Counted from the stretch's first letter, positions 49,192-58,035 are shown. The stretch: 64,000 nucleotides of DNA from an uncultured bacterium (GCA_949296245.1 CASFNW010000004.1:1-64000), one strand, 5' to 3'. The notes: generated by a model from the sequence alone, not told the origin. Translations and numbers: made by a program.

Positions 49192-51225
49192 TCAGTATAC
49201 ATTAAGATATACCCAGTAGCTTCTGTATACTTTTTTTACATATTCACGAGTCTCCGGGTAGGGGATGTTTTCTACAAATTCATCAAAATTTTTGTATGTT
49301 AAATTGTCTTTCCAGCTTCTTACTGCATTTGGACCGCCGTTGTATGAAGCAACAGCAAGCATGTCATTTTCATGTAATCTTGTTTTTGCATAATCAAGAT
49401 ATGCGCAGCCCAGTTTTATATTTGTTTCAGGTGTAAGAAGGCTGGAAGCTCCGGTGTAAATAATATTGCTTTTCCCTGCAATATAAGAAGCAGTTGAGGG
49501 CATAAGCTGCATAAGACCTCTTGCTCCTGCAGAGCTTTGTGCTTTAGGATTGAAATAGCTTTCTTCTCGTATGAGAGCTGTTACAAGATACGGATCCAAT
49601 ATAAAATCTTTTGCATTATCATTAATTGTTTCTTGATAATGGAGCTGATATGCCAGTTTGTACAGGCTGTCAGAAAAATCAGGTTTTGTTTCATATTCTT
49701 CCAGTGCATTTCTTGCCAGTAATGCACTGGTTGCGTAATTTCCTTCTTTATAGTTTATCCAGCTTTGTACTGCTTTATTCTCTTTGTCTATTTCGCCAAG
49801 CAGTTTGTAATCGTTTAGTTTTAATATAGTGCTGATAAGTTTTTCATTATCTTGCGAAATATTTGTATGATTAAACGGAAAGACGATTATCTGCCGTTTT
49901 TCCGGAAGTCGATGAGAGTATTTTGTATTCCAATTAGGATTCTGTGAATTGCTTATATGCTTGCTTGCACGATATGCATAGTAGCTGTCAGGGTATTTTG
50001 TAATGATTTTTTGATATAGACCTTTTGCTTCATTTCTGCTTACAGTTTTTTCTGCAAGTTTTGCTGTCCAGAACATAACAAAAGGTGCGGAAATTGTATT
50101 CGGATAATTTTTTATGTGTAATTGTCCGAGTCTCATTGCTTCTTTGTAATTTTTTGTTTGATATGCCTGCCAGAATAAGTTTGATAAAGCATCAGAGGCA
50201 AATTGTCCGGCAGGGTATTTGGTATATATACGTTCATAAATATTATTTTTAATCTGTTGATTTTCAAGTTTGCTGAGCCTGTACAGTATAAAATCTTCGC
50301 CCTTTGCTTTTGAAGATTCGGAAATTTCAAGAGCCTTGTACCATCCGGATTTTACACCCAGCGGATGAATTTGGACATAGTTTTCAATAACTGTTTGCAA
50401 TAAATCATCATCCAAATTTGCATAATATTTAGGATAGTTATTTTCAAATATCTCTCTTGCTTTTTTATAGTTTCCGTTTTTTGTATAAATAAGGCTTAAA
50501 TAGCCCCAAGAATCTGCCATATAAGAGTTGTTAAAATACTCATAGGACTGTTTTATTAATCCGTTTTTGAAATAAACTCTTCCTATCAGGTAATAATCTT
50601 TTTGATTTAAGGGAATCCCGAGTTCTTTTATTGCCTCAGTACAATTTGTTGAAAGTCTGCCGTTTGGAGATTTTTCAATATATTCGTCAAAAAAACTTTT
50701 TGCTTTTTGTTTCTTTTCAAGAATATTTTTTTCATCTTTTTCTTCTTTTGCTTTTTCAGAATAGATAACACCGAGATAATAACCGGATGCTGTATTGTAT
50801 TCACTTTCTTTGAAAATTTTTCTTATATCATTAAATGCCTTTTCTGATCTGTTGTAATCTTTTTCCCTAAAGCTGTTTTGTGCAAGCGAGTAATATGCTT
50901 TTTGTACAAACATGGATTCAGGGTATTTTTCAATAAACAGTCTGTATTTTTTTGCAGCTGTTTGTGAATCATTTAGTTCATCCGCGCACATTGCCTGTCT
51001 GAGAAGGGCAATTTCATATATGGCAGATGTTTTAGATACATTTGAAAAATTGAAATATGCATTTTCAAAGTCTTTTTTATTTAAATACTCAAGCCCCTGT
51101 CGATAGGTTTTAAAGTCTTTTTCGGAGACCTGTGTCATTTTTACCACATTTGACAGAACTATTAAAATTAACACCGCAAATGCAGAAGTTATAAGAATAA
51201 ATTTTAGTTTTTTCTTCCAGTCCAA
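49192..51225 (-). CDS. Soluble lytic murein transglycosylase with TPR-like superhelix
   Basis: 677 residues; begins at a TTG (51225) preceded by aggaaaa, as no in-frame ATG comes before the membrane anchor. One N-terminal span (~9-28) anchors it to the inner membrane. Residues ~40-520 are TPR-like helices (YRQGLEYLNKKDFENAYFNF, YSLAQNSFREKDYNRSEKAF). The SLT domain (~530-660) has catalytic Glu in TALIREESYFNPKAQSSAGA, then RGLMQLMPSTASYIAG and VASYNGGPNAV. It cleaves peptidoglycan to 1,6-anhydromuropeptides, as Slt70 does, but this one is longer and tethered. Adjacent to the OppF-like gene; peptide recycling is a possible link only. Confidence 0.93.
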   Translation of the reverse strand: MDWKKKLKFILITSAFAVLILIVLSNVVKMTQVSEKDFKTYRQGLEYLNKKDFENAYFNFSNVSKTSAIYEIALLRQAMCADELNDSQTAAKKYRLFIEKYPESMFVQKAYYSLAQNSFREKDYNRSEKAFNDIRKIFKESEYNTASGYYLGVIYSEKAKEEKDEKNILEKKQKAKSFFDEYIEKSPNGRLSTNCTEAIKELGIPLNQKDYYLIGRVYFKNGLIKQSYEYFNNSYMADSWGYLSLIYTKNGNYKKAREIFENNYPKYYANLDDDLLQTVIENYVQIHPLGVKSGWYKALEISESSKAKGEDFILYRLSKLENQQIKNNIYERIYTKYPAGQFASDALSNLFWQAYQTKNYKEAMRLGQLHIKNYPNTISAPFVMFWTAKLAEKTVSRNEAKGLYQKIITKYPDSYYAYRASKHISNSQNPNWNTKYSHRLPEKRQIIVFPFNHTNISQDNEKLISTILKLNDYKLLGEIDKENKAVQSWINYKEGNYATSALLARNALEEYETKPDFSDSLYKLAYQLHYQETINDNAKDFILDPYLVTALIREESYFNPKAQSSAGARGLMQLMPSTASYIAGKSNIIYTGASSLLTPETNIKLGCAYLDYAKTRLHENDMLAVASYNGGPNAVRSWKDNLTYKNFDEFVENIPYPETREYVKKVYRSYWVYLNVY

Positions 51226-51398
51226 TTTATATTTTCCTAATGTGTTTCAATTTAAAAGACCTCTTATAAGTATCCTTAAAACGGGATGAAAGAGCAAGGA
51301 TTTTTATCAACAAATATAGCATATATGTAATTACAAAAACCATTGAGTAATGCTAAAAAACTATAAACGGCTATTATATGTTGAGAGAGAGGAAGAAT

Positions 51399-51554
51399 AT
51401 GCACATTTATTCTGAAGATGAATATTTAAACAGGCTTATATTAATAAGAAAAAGACAAATGATGACACCCGTTGCACTAGATAGCACAAAATATAAAAGC
51501 AGTGTTATAAAAAACTATGTTTATTATGATAAAACAGTAAAAATTTGTGATTAG
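51399..51554 (+). CDS. Short hypothetical protein (51 residues)
   Basis: A short open frame starting MHIYSEDEYLNRLILIRKRQ and ending TVKICD. It is supported mainly by an excellent ribosome-binding site (gagaggaag) 3-5 bases before the ATG at 51399; an in-frame ATG at 51378 would add seven residues. Basic, Tyr-rich, no membrane span. Lies between the lytic transglycosylase and REC-kinase genes, both on the other strand. No family recognised; may or may not be expressed. Confidence 0.45.
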   Translation: MHIYSEDEYLNRLILIRKRQMMTPVALDSTKYKSSVIKNYVYYDKTVKICD

Positions 51555-51589
51555 AAAATGTTTAATAATCAGTCAAAAACATCATTATC

Positions 51590-53029
51590 TTAAAGCCGTA
51601 GAGTTTTGTCGGCTTTTGATTTTTTAAACGGAAAAATAAGAGTAAATTTTGCTCCTTTTCCGGGTTTGGATTCTACTTTTATAGAACCGTTATGTGCTTC
51701 CATTATTTTTCTTGATATGAACAGGCCTAGGCCGGAGCCTACCTTTTTGAATCTTGATGTAATACTTTTTGTTGTATCAAAAACAGCAGCAATTTTTTCC
51801 TTAGTCATTCCCGGGCCATTATCTTTGATAGAAAGTTCAAGTTTGTCATTTGTTTGCTTTATGTATATATTTATAGTTGAATCAGAAGGAGCGTATTCTG
51901 ACGCATTGGCTATCAAATTTGTAAGTACACGCTTTATTTCACATTCATCAAAATCAAATACATCATCGTTTATGTCAGATTTGATTTTGATTGTTTGATT
52001 CTCGTTTTCAAAAAGATATTTTAAACTGTCAAGACAGCTTTCAAGCGTTTTTTTGATAGAATAAGGATGTTTATTTATTTTGCAGGTGCCGTTTTCCAGT
52101 TTATATCTTGTCAGTATGTTATCTGTCATTCTCATCATATATTTTGATGAGTTTAGCATTTCTTTTATTATATCTTTTTGATCTGGTGTCAATGCTCCAA
52201 AGCTTCCGTCATACAATAATTCGAGAGCTCTCTTTTCGGCTCTGACAGGAGTTTTTAGGTCATGTGTGAGAGTTTCAATAAAATTGTCTCTTTGTTCTTC
52301 TATTTTTATCTCTTCAGTTCGGTCATCCATTACTATCAGATATCCTGATTGTTCGGAATTTGTTTCTATTTTGGAGATATTTGTTTTTGTATATTTTTCA
52401 TTATTAATTACTACACGAAATGTTGTTTTTTTATAATTTGATTCTGCAAAATTAAGTAATTCGTCAACAGCGTCTGTCTGGTTATTTTCTTTCAAAATTT
52501 CTATAAAGTTTTTATGTCTGTGTTTTTCTTTGCTTATAATTTTATTATTTTGAGAAACAATATTAAAATTTATGTCTGTCAGAATAATCTCATTGCTTGA
52601 AAACTCAAATATGCTGTCGAGCTTCTTTTTTTCATTGATTAGCTCATCTTGCATTTTTTTGAGTTTCAACACACTTTGTACCTGTGCACGTGTTGTATTT
52701 ACATCAAAAGGCTTTTCTATATATGCAAATGAACCCATATTGTAGCCTCTGATTTTATTTTCTTTTGCTGTATGTGCACTTACAAAGATTACGGGGGTAT
52801 TTTCATGACTTTTTAAAAGTTTCTCCACAAAAACAAACCCGTCAAGCTCGGGCATAATAATATCAATAAGTACTATGTCAATCTTGGTATCTTTAGTTTC
52901 TTTAAGTGCCTTTTGGGGATTTTCATATGTTAAAATATCATATCCGAGCGGCTCCAGTGTTGCAGCAAGCAGTTCAACATTAAGTCTGTCATCGTCAACA
53001 ATTAATATTTTTCCTTTTGTCTTTTCCAT
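51590..53029 (-). CDS. Receiver-domain histidine kinase (REC-PAS-HisKA-HATPase), soluble
   Basis: 479 residues, no membrane span. Receiver domain (~7-125) with D56 in IVLIDIIMPELDGF and the conserved K in YIEKPFDV. A PAS-like segment (~135-240, FEFSSNEIILTDINFNIVSQ). HisKA with IETLTHDLKTPVRAEKRALE (H256). HATPase (~350-470) with N-box VLTNLIANASEYAPSD, SIKDNGPGMTKEKI and KVGSGLGLFISRKIMEA. A response regulator fused upstream of a kinase, as common in cyanobacteria, suggests an input from another kinase passed on after phosphorylation. Ends a minus-strand unit; its output regulator is not adjacent, though two LuxR-type regulators lie 3.6-6.4 kb further on. Confidence 0.93.
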   Translation of the reverse strand: MEKTKGKILIVDDDRLNVELLAATLEPLGYDILTYENPQKALKETKDTKIDIVLIDIIMPELDGFVFVEKLLKSHENTPVIFVSAHTAKENKIRGYNMGSFAYIEKPFDVNTTRAQVQSVLKLKKMQDELINEKKKLDSIFEFSSNEIILTDINFNIVSQNNKIISKEKHRHKNFIEILKENNQTDAVDELLNFAESNYKKTTFRVVINNEKYTKTNISKIETNSEQSGYLIVMDDRTEEIKIEEQRDNFIETLTHDLKTPVRAEKRALELLYDGSFGALTPDQKDIIKEMLNSSKYMMRMTDNILTRYKLENGTCKINKHPYSIKKTLESCLDSLKYLFENENQTIKIKSDINDDVFDFDECEIKRVLTNLIANASEYAPSDSTINIYIKQTNDKLELSIKDNGPGMTKEKIAAVFDTTKSITSRFKKVGSGLGLFISRKIMEAHNGSIKVESKPGKGAKFTLIFPFKKSKADKTLRL

Positions 53030-53125
53030 TCTTTTTTCTTCCCTTACACTTGGAAACTTATAGTAAACCGATTTTGATGAAATAAGAATTACCCAACTGG
53101 GTGATAATTTGGTTAATTGAATTAA

Positions 53126-53950
53126 TTATTCTTTTATACTTCCTTGAAGCAGGTCATTTATAAAGTATTTTTTGCCGTATATAAAAATAATGATTACAGG
53201 TAATGATAAAATCACAGAGCAGGCTGTCAAATCACCCCACATAATAGTCTCTCGAAAAGAACTTTTGAATTGTGAAAGTGCTACAGGCAATGTAGTTATG
53301 TCCTGTGAGTTTGTGACTATTAAAGGCCACATAAAACTGTTCCAGGCTGTAATAAATGTAAATAGTCCAAGAGTTATTACAGCAGGCAGTGATAAAGGGA
53401 ACGCAATTTTGAAAAATGTTTCAAAAAAATTGCATCCATCTATCTTAGCAGCATCTTCTATTTCACAAGAAACACTTCTAAACCACTGGCGCATAAGAAA
53501 TATTCCGAATCCGCCGAATATTCCAGGAAGAATCAGTGCTTGATATGTATCTATCCAGTTTAGCTCTCTCATTAGAAAAAATAACGGTATGATGTTTACC
53601 TGTGGTGGAATCATCATTGTTAAAAGAAAAATAAAAAATATAAATTCCATGTATTTACTTTTGTTTCTTGCAAATACATATCCGGCCATAGCGGAAAACA
53701 AAACCTGAAAAACGGTTGTTATTAGAGCAACAAACAAACTGTTTAAGAAAAATCTTGCCAGTGGAAGAGATTTAAAAATATGTGAGTAATTGTCAAATAT
53801 AAAAGGGGAAGGAATAGGATTGAAGGTATCTGAAAATATTTGCGATTCCTGCATAAACGAAACAGACAACATCCATAAAAAAGGTGCAATCATAGAGATT
53901 GCTCCCAGTATTAGAACTGTATAACCAAGATATACAAAAAACTTTTTCAT
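53126..53950 (-). CDS. Carbohydrate ABC transporter permease (MalG/CUT1 type)
   Basis: 274 residues with six membrane spans. The start (LGAISMIAPFLWMLSVSFM) and the cytoplasmic EAA loop (CEIEDAAKIDGCNFFETFFK, then IAFPLSLPAVITLG) are those of the second permease of sugar importers, which contacts the ATPase. The C-terminus LPVIIIFIYGKKYFINDLLQ GS is the usual end of MalG-type proteins. It should work with a MalF partner, a binding protein and an MsmK-type ATPase, none of which is in the window. It is thus a lone component: the rest may be elsewhere in the genome. Promoter region AT-rich with taaaat ~7 bp from the start. Confidence 0.9.
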   Translation of the reverse strand: MKKFFVYLGYTVLILGAISMIAPFLWMLSVSFMQESQIFSDTFNPIPSPFIFDNYSHIFKSLPLARFFLNSLFVALITTVFQVLFSAMAGYVFARNKSKYMEFIFFIFLLTMMIPPQVNIIPLFFLMRELNWIDTYQALILPGIFGGFGIFLMRQWFRSVSCEIEDAAKIDGCNFFETFFKIAFPLSLPAVITLGLFTFITAWNSFMWPLIVTNSQDITTLPVALSQFKSSFRETIMWGDLTACSVILSLPVIIIFIYGKKYFINDLLQGSIKE

Positions 53951-54060
53951 CCATAATATTTTAAATGTTACAGGATTAAATTACAAATATAATTAAAAAA
54001 AATAAAGCTTAATATTCATTTACAAATCAATAATGTACACTTATTTTTTTTATAAAAATA

Positions 54061-54069
54061 TGTTATACT
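54061..54069 (+). promoter_or_regulatory. Extended -10 promoter of the HNH gene
   Basis: TGTTATACT is a perfect extended -10 (TGnTATACT). The leader to the ATG at 54124 is ~50 nt and ends in caggaga. Confidence 0.5.
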
Positions 54070-54123
54070 ACAAATGTAACAACAAGCTGTTATGCATAAT
54101 AAAAAGCCGTTACAGGAGATTTT

Positions 54124-54639
54124 ATGAGCAGGGTGCTTTTATTGAATAACGAAAACGAACCGCTTCGAATTTGCAGCTGGAAGCGTGCTTTGAAGTTATT
54201 ATTAAACGGAAAAGCGCAATGCGATAAGAGTATAAAAAATATTGAGGATTATTTGAGTATTGATAATACACAAATTCCTAAAGTTATAAGACTTAACTAT
54301 AATGTGGCAGTTCCTTATCGGGAACTGCCTTTTTGTCGGGAAAATGTTTTTGTCAGGGATGAATACACCTGCCAGTATTGCGGGAGAAAATTTTCTCCTC
54401 AGGAACTGACTCTTGATCATGTATATCCAAAGTCACGATTGGGCCCTGATATATGGGAAAACATAGTAACCTGCTGTAAGGAATGTAACCAGTTTAAGGC
54501 TGATAAAACTCCTAAAGAAGCAGGCATGAAGCTTCTTCGACGTCCTTTCCGTCCAAAAGAATATTTTGTTTATGAAATGAAAAAATATTCGTTAAAAGAG
54601 CAGATGTATTGGAGACAATGGTGTTATAAAACAGCCTAG
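54124..54639 (+). CDS. HNH endonuclease domain protein
   Basis: 171 residues. The N-terminal half (SRVLLLNNENEPLRICSWKR AL, then KVIRLNYNVAVPYRELPF) is the conserved extension of a stand-alone HNH family common in cyanobacteria and many other bacteria. The HNH/zinc part has CQYCGRKFSPQELTLDHVYP, WENIVTCCKECNQFKADKTP: two CxxC zinc pairs and the D-H catalytic pair. It would cleave DNA, but the cell role of the family is not known. It differs from IscB/Cas9-type HNH proteins by lacking RuvC. Its stop is followed after 20 bp by the large inverted-repeat element; association may be chance. Confidence 0.9.
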   Translation: MSRVLLLNNENEPLRICSWKRALKLLLNGKAQCDKSIKNIEDYLSIDNTQIPKVIRLNYNVAVPYRELPFCRENVFVRDEYTCQYCGRKFSPQELTLDHVYPKSRLGPDIWENIVTCCKECNQFKADKTPKEAGMKLLRRPFRPKEYFVYEMKKYSLKEQMYWRQWCYKTA

Positions 54640-54659
54640 GGAGTCATTATTTATATAAC

Positions 54660-55209
54660 GATAATATGTATTATGTAAAAAGAGTTATTTAATAAGAAAA
54701 AACATTTCTCTTTTTATTTGTTCATTTTTTCTTTTTGTTGCTATGCAAAAAGAAAAAACGAACCCAAAAAGAAAAACAAGCTATACCAAAAGAAACAGTA
54801 AGTATTTTAACGGCAATTTTTCAGCGACAGGCTGCTGTAAAAATTGCCTCAAAACACAAACTGTTTCTAGTCAAGGTTACAACAGGGGCGTGCCGCCCCC
54901 GTACCCCCTGCATATTACTCTTGACAAAATTACTTCTTTAGTAAAGCAACAACTCAAATATTTAAAATACCTTTTGAGAAATGAATTACAGAATATTATT
55001 TGAACAACTACAAACGAGGTAATGTCCGAGGGCTGGGAAATTATAACAAATACAAAGATATTTGCATCTTTAGCAATTTTGACAGCCCGAGTTGCCGAGA
55101 CGAGTTCAAATTATATTCTGTTTGAATGGATCATCAGGTATTTTGAATATTTGAGTTATTGCTTATTTGCTAAAATTTATAACTAATAAATTACATAATA
55201 CATATTATC
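54660..55209. ncRNA. Large multi-helix element: candidate structured RNA or non-autonomous mobile element
   Basis: 550 bp without a credible gene. A perfect 19-bp inverted repeat (54660-54678 with 55191-55209) closes it. Inside are: helix B 54720-54737/54746-54763 (17 of 18 pairs); helix C 54791-54799/54860-54868 enclosing D 54812-54821/54839-54848; helix E 54870-54875/54920-54925 enclosing a G+C-rich hairpin 54885-54899; helix G 54944-54972/55136-55164 (27 of 29 plus a wobble) enclosing H 54988-55005/55104-55121 (17 of 18) and I 55030-55035/55083-55088. Mismatches in B and G are G-U wobbles if the minus strand is the RNA. The open frames that cross it lack ribosome sites. The strand, and RNA versus mobile DNA, are open. 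Confidence 0.6.
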
Positions 55210-55298
55210 AATGCATTTTACTCCTTTCCTCCAATGAAATTTAAAAAGAAGTTTATTATCTTGTTAGTGTAAATTGCTAAAAATTGGAGAGAACGAAA

Positions 55299-55967
55299 AT
55301 GAAAAAGATTTTAATTGTTGCAACCAATACATCCCGTATGGGAGATTCGAATAATATAGTGGAAACAGGGGTCTGGCTGGAAGAATTTGCAGTACCCTTT
55401 TATGCTTTTAAGGCTGCGGGTTTTGATATTACTGTTGCCAGTCCCCTTGGCGGAGTGTCTCCTATAGATCCTGCAAGTTTAGAATGTAAAAATCCTACTG
55501 AATGGGATTACACAAAAGAATATCTGGATAATACATCCAAACTTTCCTCTATAGACTACAAAACTTTTGATGCAATTTTTCTTCCCGGCGGACACGGACC
55601 AATGTTTGACCTTGCTAAGGATGTTTTGTTAGGAGAAATAGTTTCATATTTTTATAACAGCCATAAAATAGTTTCTGCTGTATGCCATGGTCCTGCAGGT
55701 CTGATTAATGCAAAAACAAAAACAGGTGATTCAATAGTAAAAGGTATGCAGTTGACATGTTTTAGTAACGAAGAGGAAAAAATGGTTCAAAAAGATAAGC
55801 TTGTTCCTTTTATGCTTGAATCAAAACTCAGACAACTGGGCGCATATTTTAATGAAGCCGCACCATGGAATGAAAATGTAATTGTTGATTCTAACCTTAT
55901 TACAGGTCAAAATCCTGAATCCTCAAAAAAACTCGCTGAAACACTAATAAAAAAATTAAACAATTAA
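55299..55967 (+). CDS. DJ-1/PfpI-family class I glutamine amidotransferase-like protein (Hsp31/YajL relative)
   Basis: 222 residues from the ATG at 55299, preceded by ggaga (an in-frame TTG at 55284 is rejected). Nucleophile elbow VSAVCHGPAGLINA with Cys, and the family Glu in ETGVWLEEFAVPFYAF. The pattern FDAIFLPGGHGPMFDLA and the loop ITVASPLGGVSPIDPASLE match the Hsp31-like branch (HchA, glyoxalase III and protein deglycase homologues). Likely protects against methylglyoxal or acts as a chaperone or protease-like hydrolase. Stands alone, with a terminator after it. Starts ~90 bp beyond the inverted-repeat element. Confidence 0.9.
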   Translation: MKKILIVATNTSRMGDSNNIVETGVWLEEFAVPFYAFKAAGFDITVASPLGGVSPIDPASLECKNPTEWDYTKEYLDNTSKLSSIDYKTFDAIFLPGGHGPMFDLAKDVLLGEIVSYFYNSHKIVSAVCHGPAGLINAKTKTGDSIVKGMQLTCFSNEEEKMVQKDKLVPFMLESKLRQLGAYFNEAAPWNENVIVDSNLITGQNPESSKKLAETLIKKLNN

Positions 55968-56002
55968 TCTTTTAAAAATGAATCACGGATTTGTTTTATA
56001 GT

Positions 56003-56039
56003 AATAAGCAACCCTTTGGTTAGGGCTGCTTATTTTTTA
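56003..56039 (+). terminator. Terminator after the DJ-1/PfpI gene
   Basis: 13-bp stem (56003-56015 with 56022-56034, one A-C mismatch), followed by six T. Confidence 0.75.
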
Positions 56040-56054
56040 ATTTAATAAAAATAT

Positions 56055-56585
56055 TTAGTAATCAGATACAGCATGATCGTCATCATCTTCAAGTGATGAC
56101 AGGTCTCTTGTGTATGTTGTATCAAAATCTTCCGGCAGCAAGTCTGTATCCGGCCATACAGTCGATTCATCAAACCTTACTGCATCCATATTTTCCGCTG
56201 CAGAAAAATCAGAGTTTTGCAGGTCGCTTTCATTAAAAACAGCACCTGCCATATCAGCATCTGTGAAGTTACAATAGCTTACCGTTGCATAGCTGTAGTC
56301 TGTACCATTTAGCAAAGCTCCTGTAAAGTTGCATTCCACAAGGTTCGCTCTTGAAAAATCAGCGGATGTTAAATCTGTATCCGTAAAATTTACTTCTGTA
56401 AAAGTAACCTCATTGAAACTTGCGCCGGATAAATCTGCGCCTGTAAAATTAACACCTTCAACTGTTAGGTTAGAAAAATCAAGTTCGCTAAGGTCTAATT
56501 CACCGTTAGCCTTCCTGTAATCTTCAAATTCGGATGGGTTTTTCAAGATTAAATCAAAAATTTCTTCTTTTGAATAGTTTGCCAT
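56055..56585 (-). CDS. Pentapeptide-repeat protein
   Basis: 176 residues. Residues ~28-128 are about 20 tandem pentapeptides of the A(D/N)Lxx/xFxxx form (LDFSNLTVEGVNFTGADLSG, ADFSRANLVECNFTGALLNG), making a right-handed quadrilateral beta helix. It lacks the basic or dimer features of Qnr-type gyrase protectors that I can see. The N-terminal ~25 residues (MANYSKEEIFDLILKNPSEF) are a helical cap, and the C-terminus is very acidic. No signal peptide, so cytoplasmic. Lies 53 bp after a response regulator gene on the same strand, so it may share its transcript. Function unknown. Confidence 0.9.
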   Translation of the reverse strand: MANYSKEEIFDLILKNPSEFEDYRKANGELDLSELDFSNLTVEGVNFTGADLSGASFNEVTFTEVNFTDTDLTSADFSRANLVECNFTGALLNGTDYSYATVSYCNFTDADMAGAVFNESDLQNSDFSAAENMDAVRFDESTVWPDTDLLPEDFDTTYTRDLSSLEDDDDHAVSDY

Positions 56586-56638
56586 AGGTTTCTCCTTAGC
56601 TGACTGACTTTTGTAATAATTCCCTGATTTATTATACT

Positions 56639-57268
56639 TTAATCTTCTATCATTCTCATCTGCATAGCAAGTAATACTGCCTGTGTCCTGTTTTTTACTT
56701 TTAGCTTTTTAAATATGCTGTTAAGGTGAGTTTTTACAGTTACTTCTCTTACAAAAAGTTTTTCCGCTATATCATTATTGCTTGCTCCCTGAGAAACCAT
56801 TTTAAGGATTTCTTTTTCTCTTGCTGTCAGGGGTTCAATTTCACCTTCTTGGACAAATTTTAAATCAACATTGCTTACTTTTTCTTTTTGCCAGGTTGAA
56901 CGACGCAATAATGCTTCAATTCTTGCAAGAAGGTTAGGCAAGATAAAAGGTTTTACAACATAGTCATCCGCACCGAATTTTAAGCCGGAAATTTCTTTTT
57001 GCTCTTCGTTTAAAGCTGTAATCATAATAACCGGAATATTTTCCAGTTTTTTATTAGTACGGATAGTTTTTAATGTTTCCCATCCGTCCATATTAGGCAT
57101 CATCACATCTAAAAGCACTAAATCATAATCATTTTTTTCTGATGTAAGTTTCTTTATGCCCTGTAGTCCGTCTGTTGCAACATCAACCTCATATCCGTAA
57201 AGCGGCAGTGCATCAGCAAGGTATTTAGGGCTGTCGTCTATTATTAATATTTTTGCGATGGCTACCAT
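56639..57268 (-). CDS. Response regulator with LuxR-type HTH
   Basis: 209 residues. The receiver domain (~5-125) has acidic pair D11-D12, phospho-acceptor D54 in LVLLDVMMPNMDGW, a T at ~85 and K107 in DDYVVKPFILPNLLARIEAL. This receiver is of the OmpR-like type (KPF, ARIEALLRR) but is joined to a LuxR/NarL HTH (~145-205, LTAREKEILKMVSQGASNND, VREVTVKTHLNSIFKKL), as in cyanobacterial NblR-like regulators. aaagag precedes the ATG. Two regulator genes lie next to each other (this and 57355-58026); no cognate kinase is adjacent, though the REC-kinase at 51590 is 3.6 kb away. Confidence 0.93.
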   Translation of the reverse strand: MVAIAKILIIDDSPKYLADALPLYGYEVDVATDGLQGIKKLTSEKNDYDLVLLDVMMPNMDGWETLKTIRTNKKLENIPVIMITALNEEQKEISGLKFGADDYVVKPFILPNLLARIEALLRRSTWQKEKVSNVDLKFVQEGEIEPLTAREKEILKMVSQGASNNDIAEKLFVREVTVKTHLNSIFKKLKVKNRTQAVLLAMQMRMIED

Positions 57269-57354
57269 TGTATTTATCTCTTTCTTATACTTTAGTTGTA
57301 ATTTTAATTGATATAAAGGAATTTATCAATTGAAATCGTTATAAATTCATCTAT

Positions 57355-58026
57355 TTATATTACATTGTTTTTGATTGCTTTTATTGCTGCCTGAGTACGG
57401 TCATTTACTTCCAGTTTTTGCAGAATGCTGCACACATGTGATTTTGTTGTATTTATGCTTACTTCGAGCTTTTGTGCTATTTCGCTGTTTGAATAGCCTT
57501 CTGCTATTAAAGAAAGCACCTGTTTTTCTCTTGATGTCAGATTTATTACAGTGCTGTTTTTTACAGGCCCTTCCGTTGGCTCTTTTTGTTCGTCATTACC
57601 GCTTGATACAGCAGCTTTTAAAACATAGCCTGCGACTTTCGGATCAAACCAGGCTGCGCCTTTTGCAACGGAAGAGACTATATCAAGAAGTTTTTCAGGC
57701 TCAACATCTTTTGTACAATACGCACCGGCACCTGCTTTTATTGAATTTATAACATCTTCTTGTTTTTCATGAGAAGAAAGAATTACAACTTTTATATCAG
57801 GATGTTTTTCTTTTATAAGTTCAGTAGCCTCAATACCATTCATATCAGGCAGCCCGAGATCCATAACAACAATATCAATAATTTCTTTTTCTATAATTTT
57901 AAGCCCGTCTTTTGCATTAGACGCTTCAAAAATTTTGCTGTAATCAGTATCCGTTTCAAAAGTTGTTTTTAAACCAAAACGGGTTAGTGCGTGGTCTTCA
58001 ATTATGAGAAGGTTGTATTTTCCCAT
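57355..58026 (-). CDS. NarL/LuxR-family response regulator
   Basis: 223 residues. Receiver domain (~4-120): E10-D11, D56 in IVVMDLGLPDMNGIEATELI, T/S near 84 and K near 105 in GAYCTKDVEPEKLLDI. A ~25-residue linker then an HTH (~158-220, LTSREKQVLSLIAEGYSNSE, VSINTTKSHVCSILQKLEVN). A DNA-binding regulator driven by phosphorylation. Upstream gene (TPR protein) ends 9 bp before it on the same strand, so both may be read together from the 59643 promoter. Ribosome site aggaaac. It resembles the 23074 regulator more than the 56639 one. Confidence 0.94.
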   Translation of the reverse strand: MGKYNLLIIEDHALTRFGLKTTFETDTDYSKIFEASNAKDGLKIIEKEIIDIVVMDLGLPDMNGIEATELIKEKHPDIKVVILSSHEKQEDVINSIKAGAGAYCTKDVEPEKLLDIVSSVAKGAAWFDPKVAGYVLKAAVSSGNDEQKEPTEGPVKNSTVINLTSREKQVLSLIAEGYSNSEIAQKLEVSINTTKSHVCSILQKLEVNDRTQAAIKAIKNNVI

Positions 58027-58035
58027 TTTTGTTTC

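Noticed and set aside
54735..55003. Two overlapping frames of 68 and 86 codons
   Set aside because: Lie inside the inverted-repeat element, have lysine-rich low-complexity starts and no ribosome site; explained by the helices.
54124..55209. IscB/omega-RNA (HEARO) system: HNH gene next to a structured element
   Set aside because: The HNH protein is only 171 residues, has no RuvC or bridge helix, and matches a common stand-alone HNH family; known omega RNAs are much shorter. Kept only as an adjacency note.
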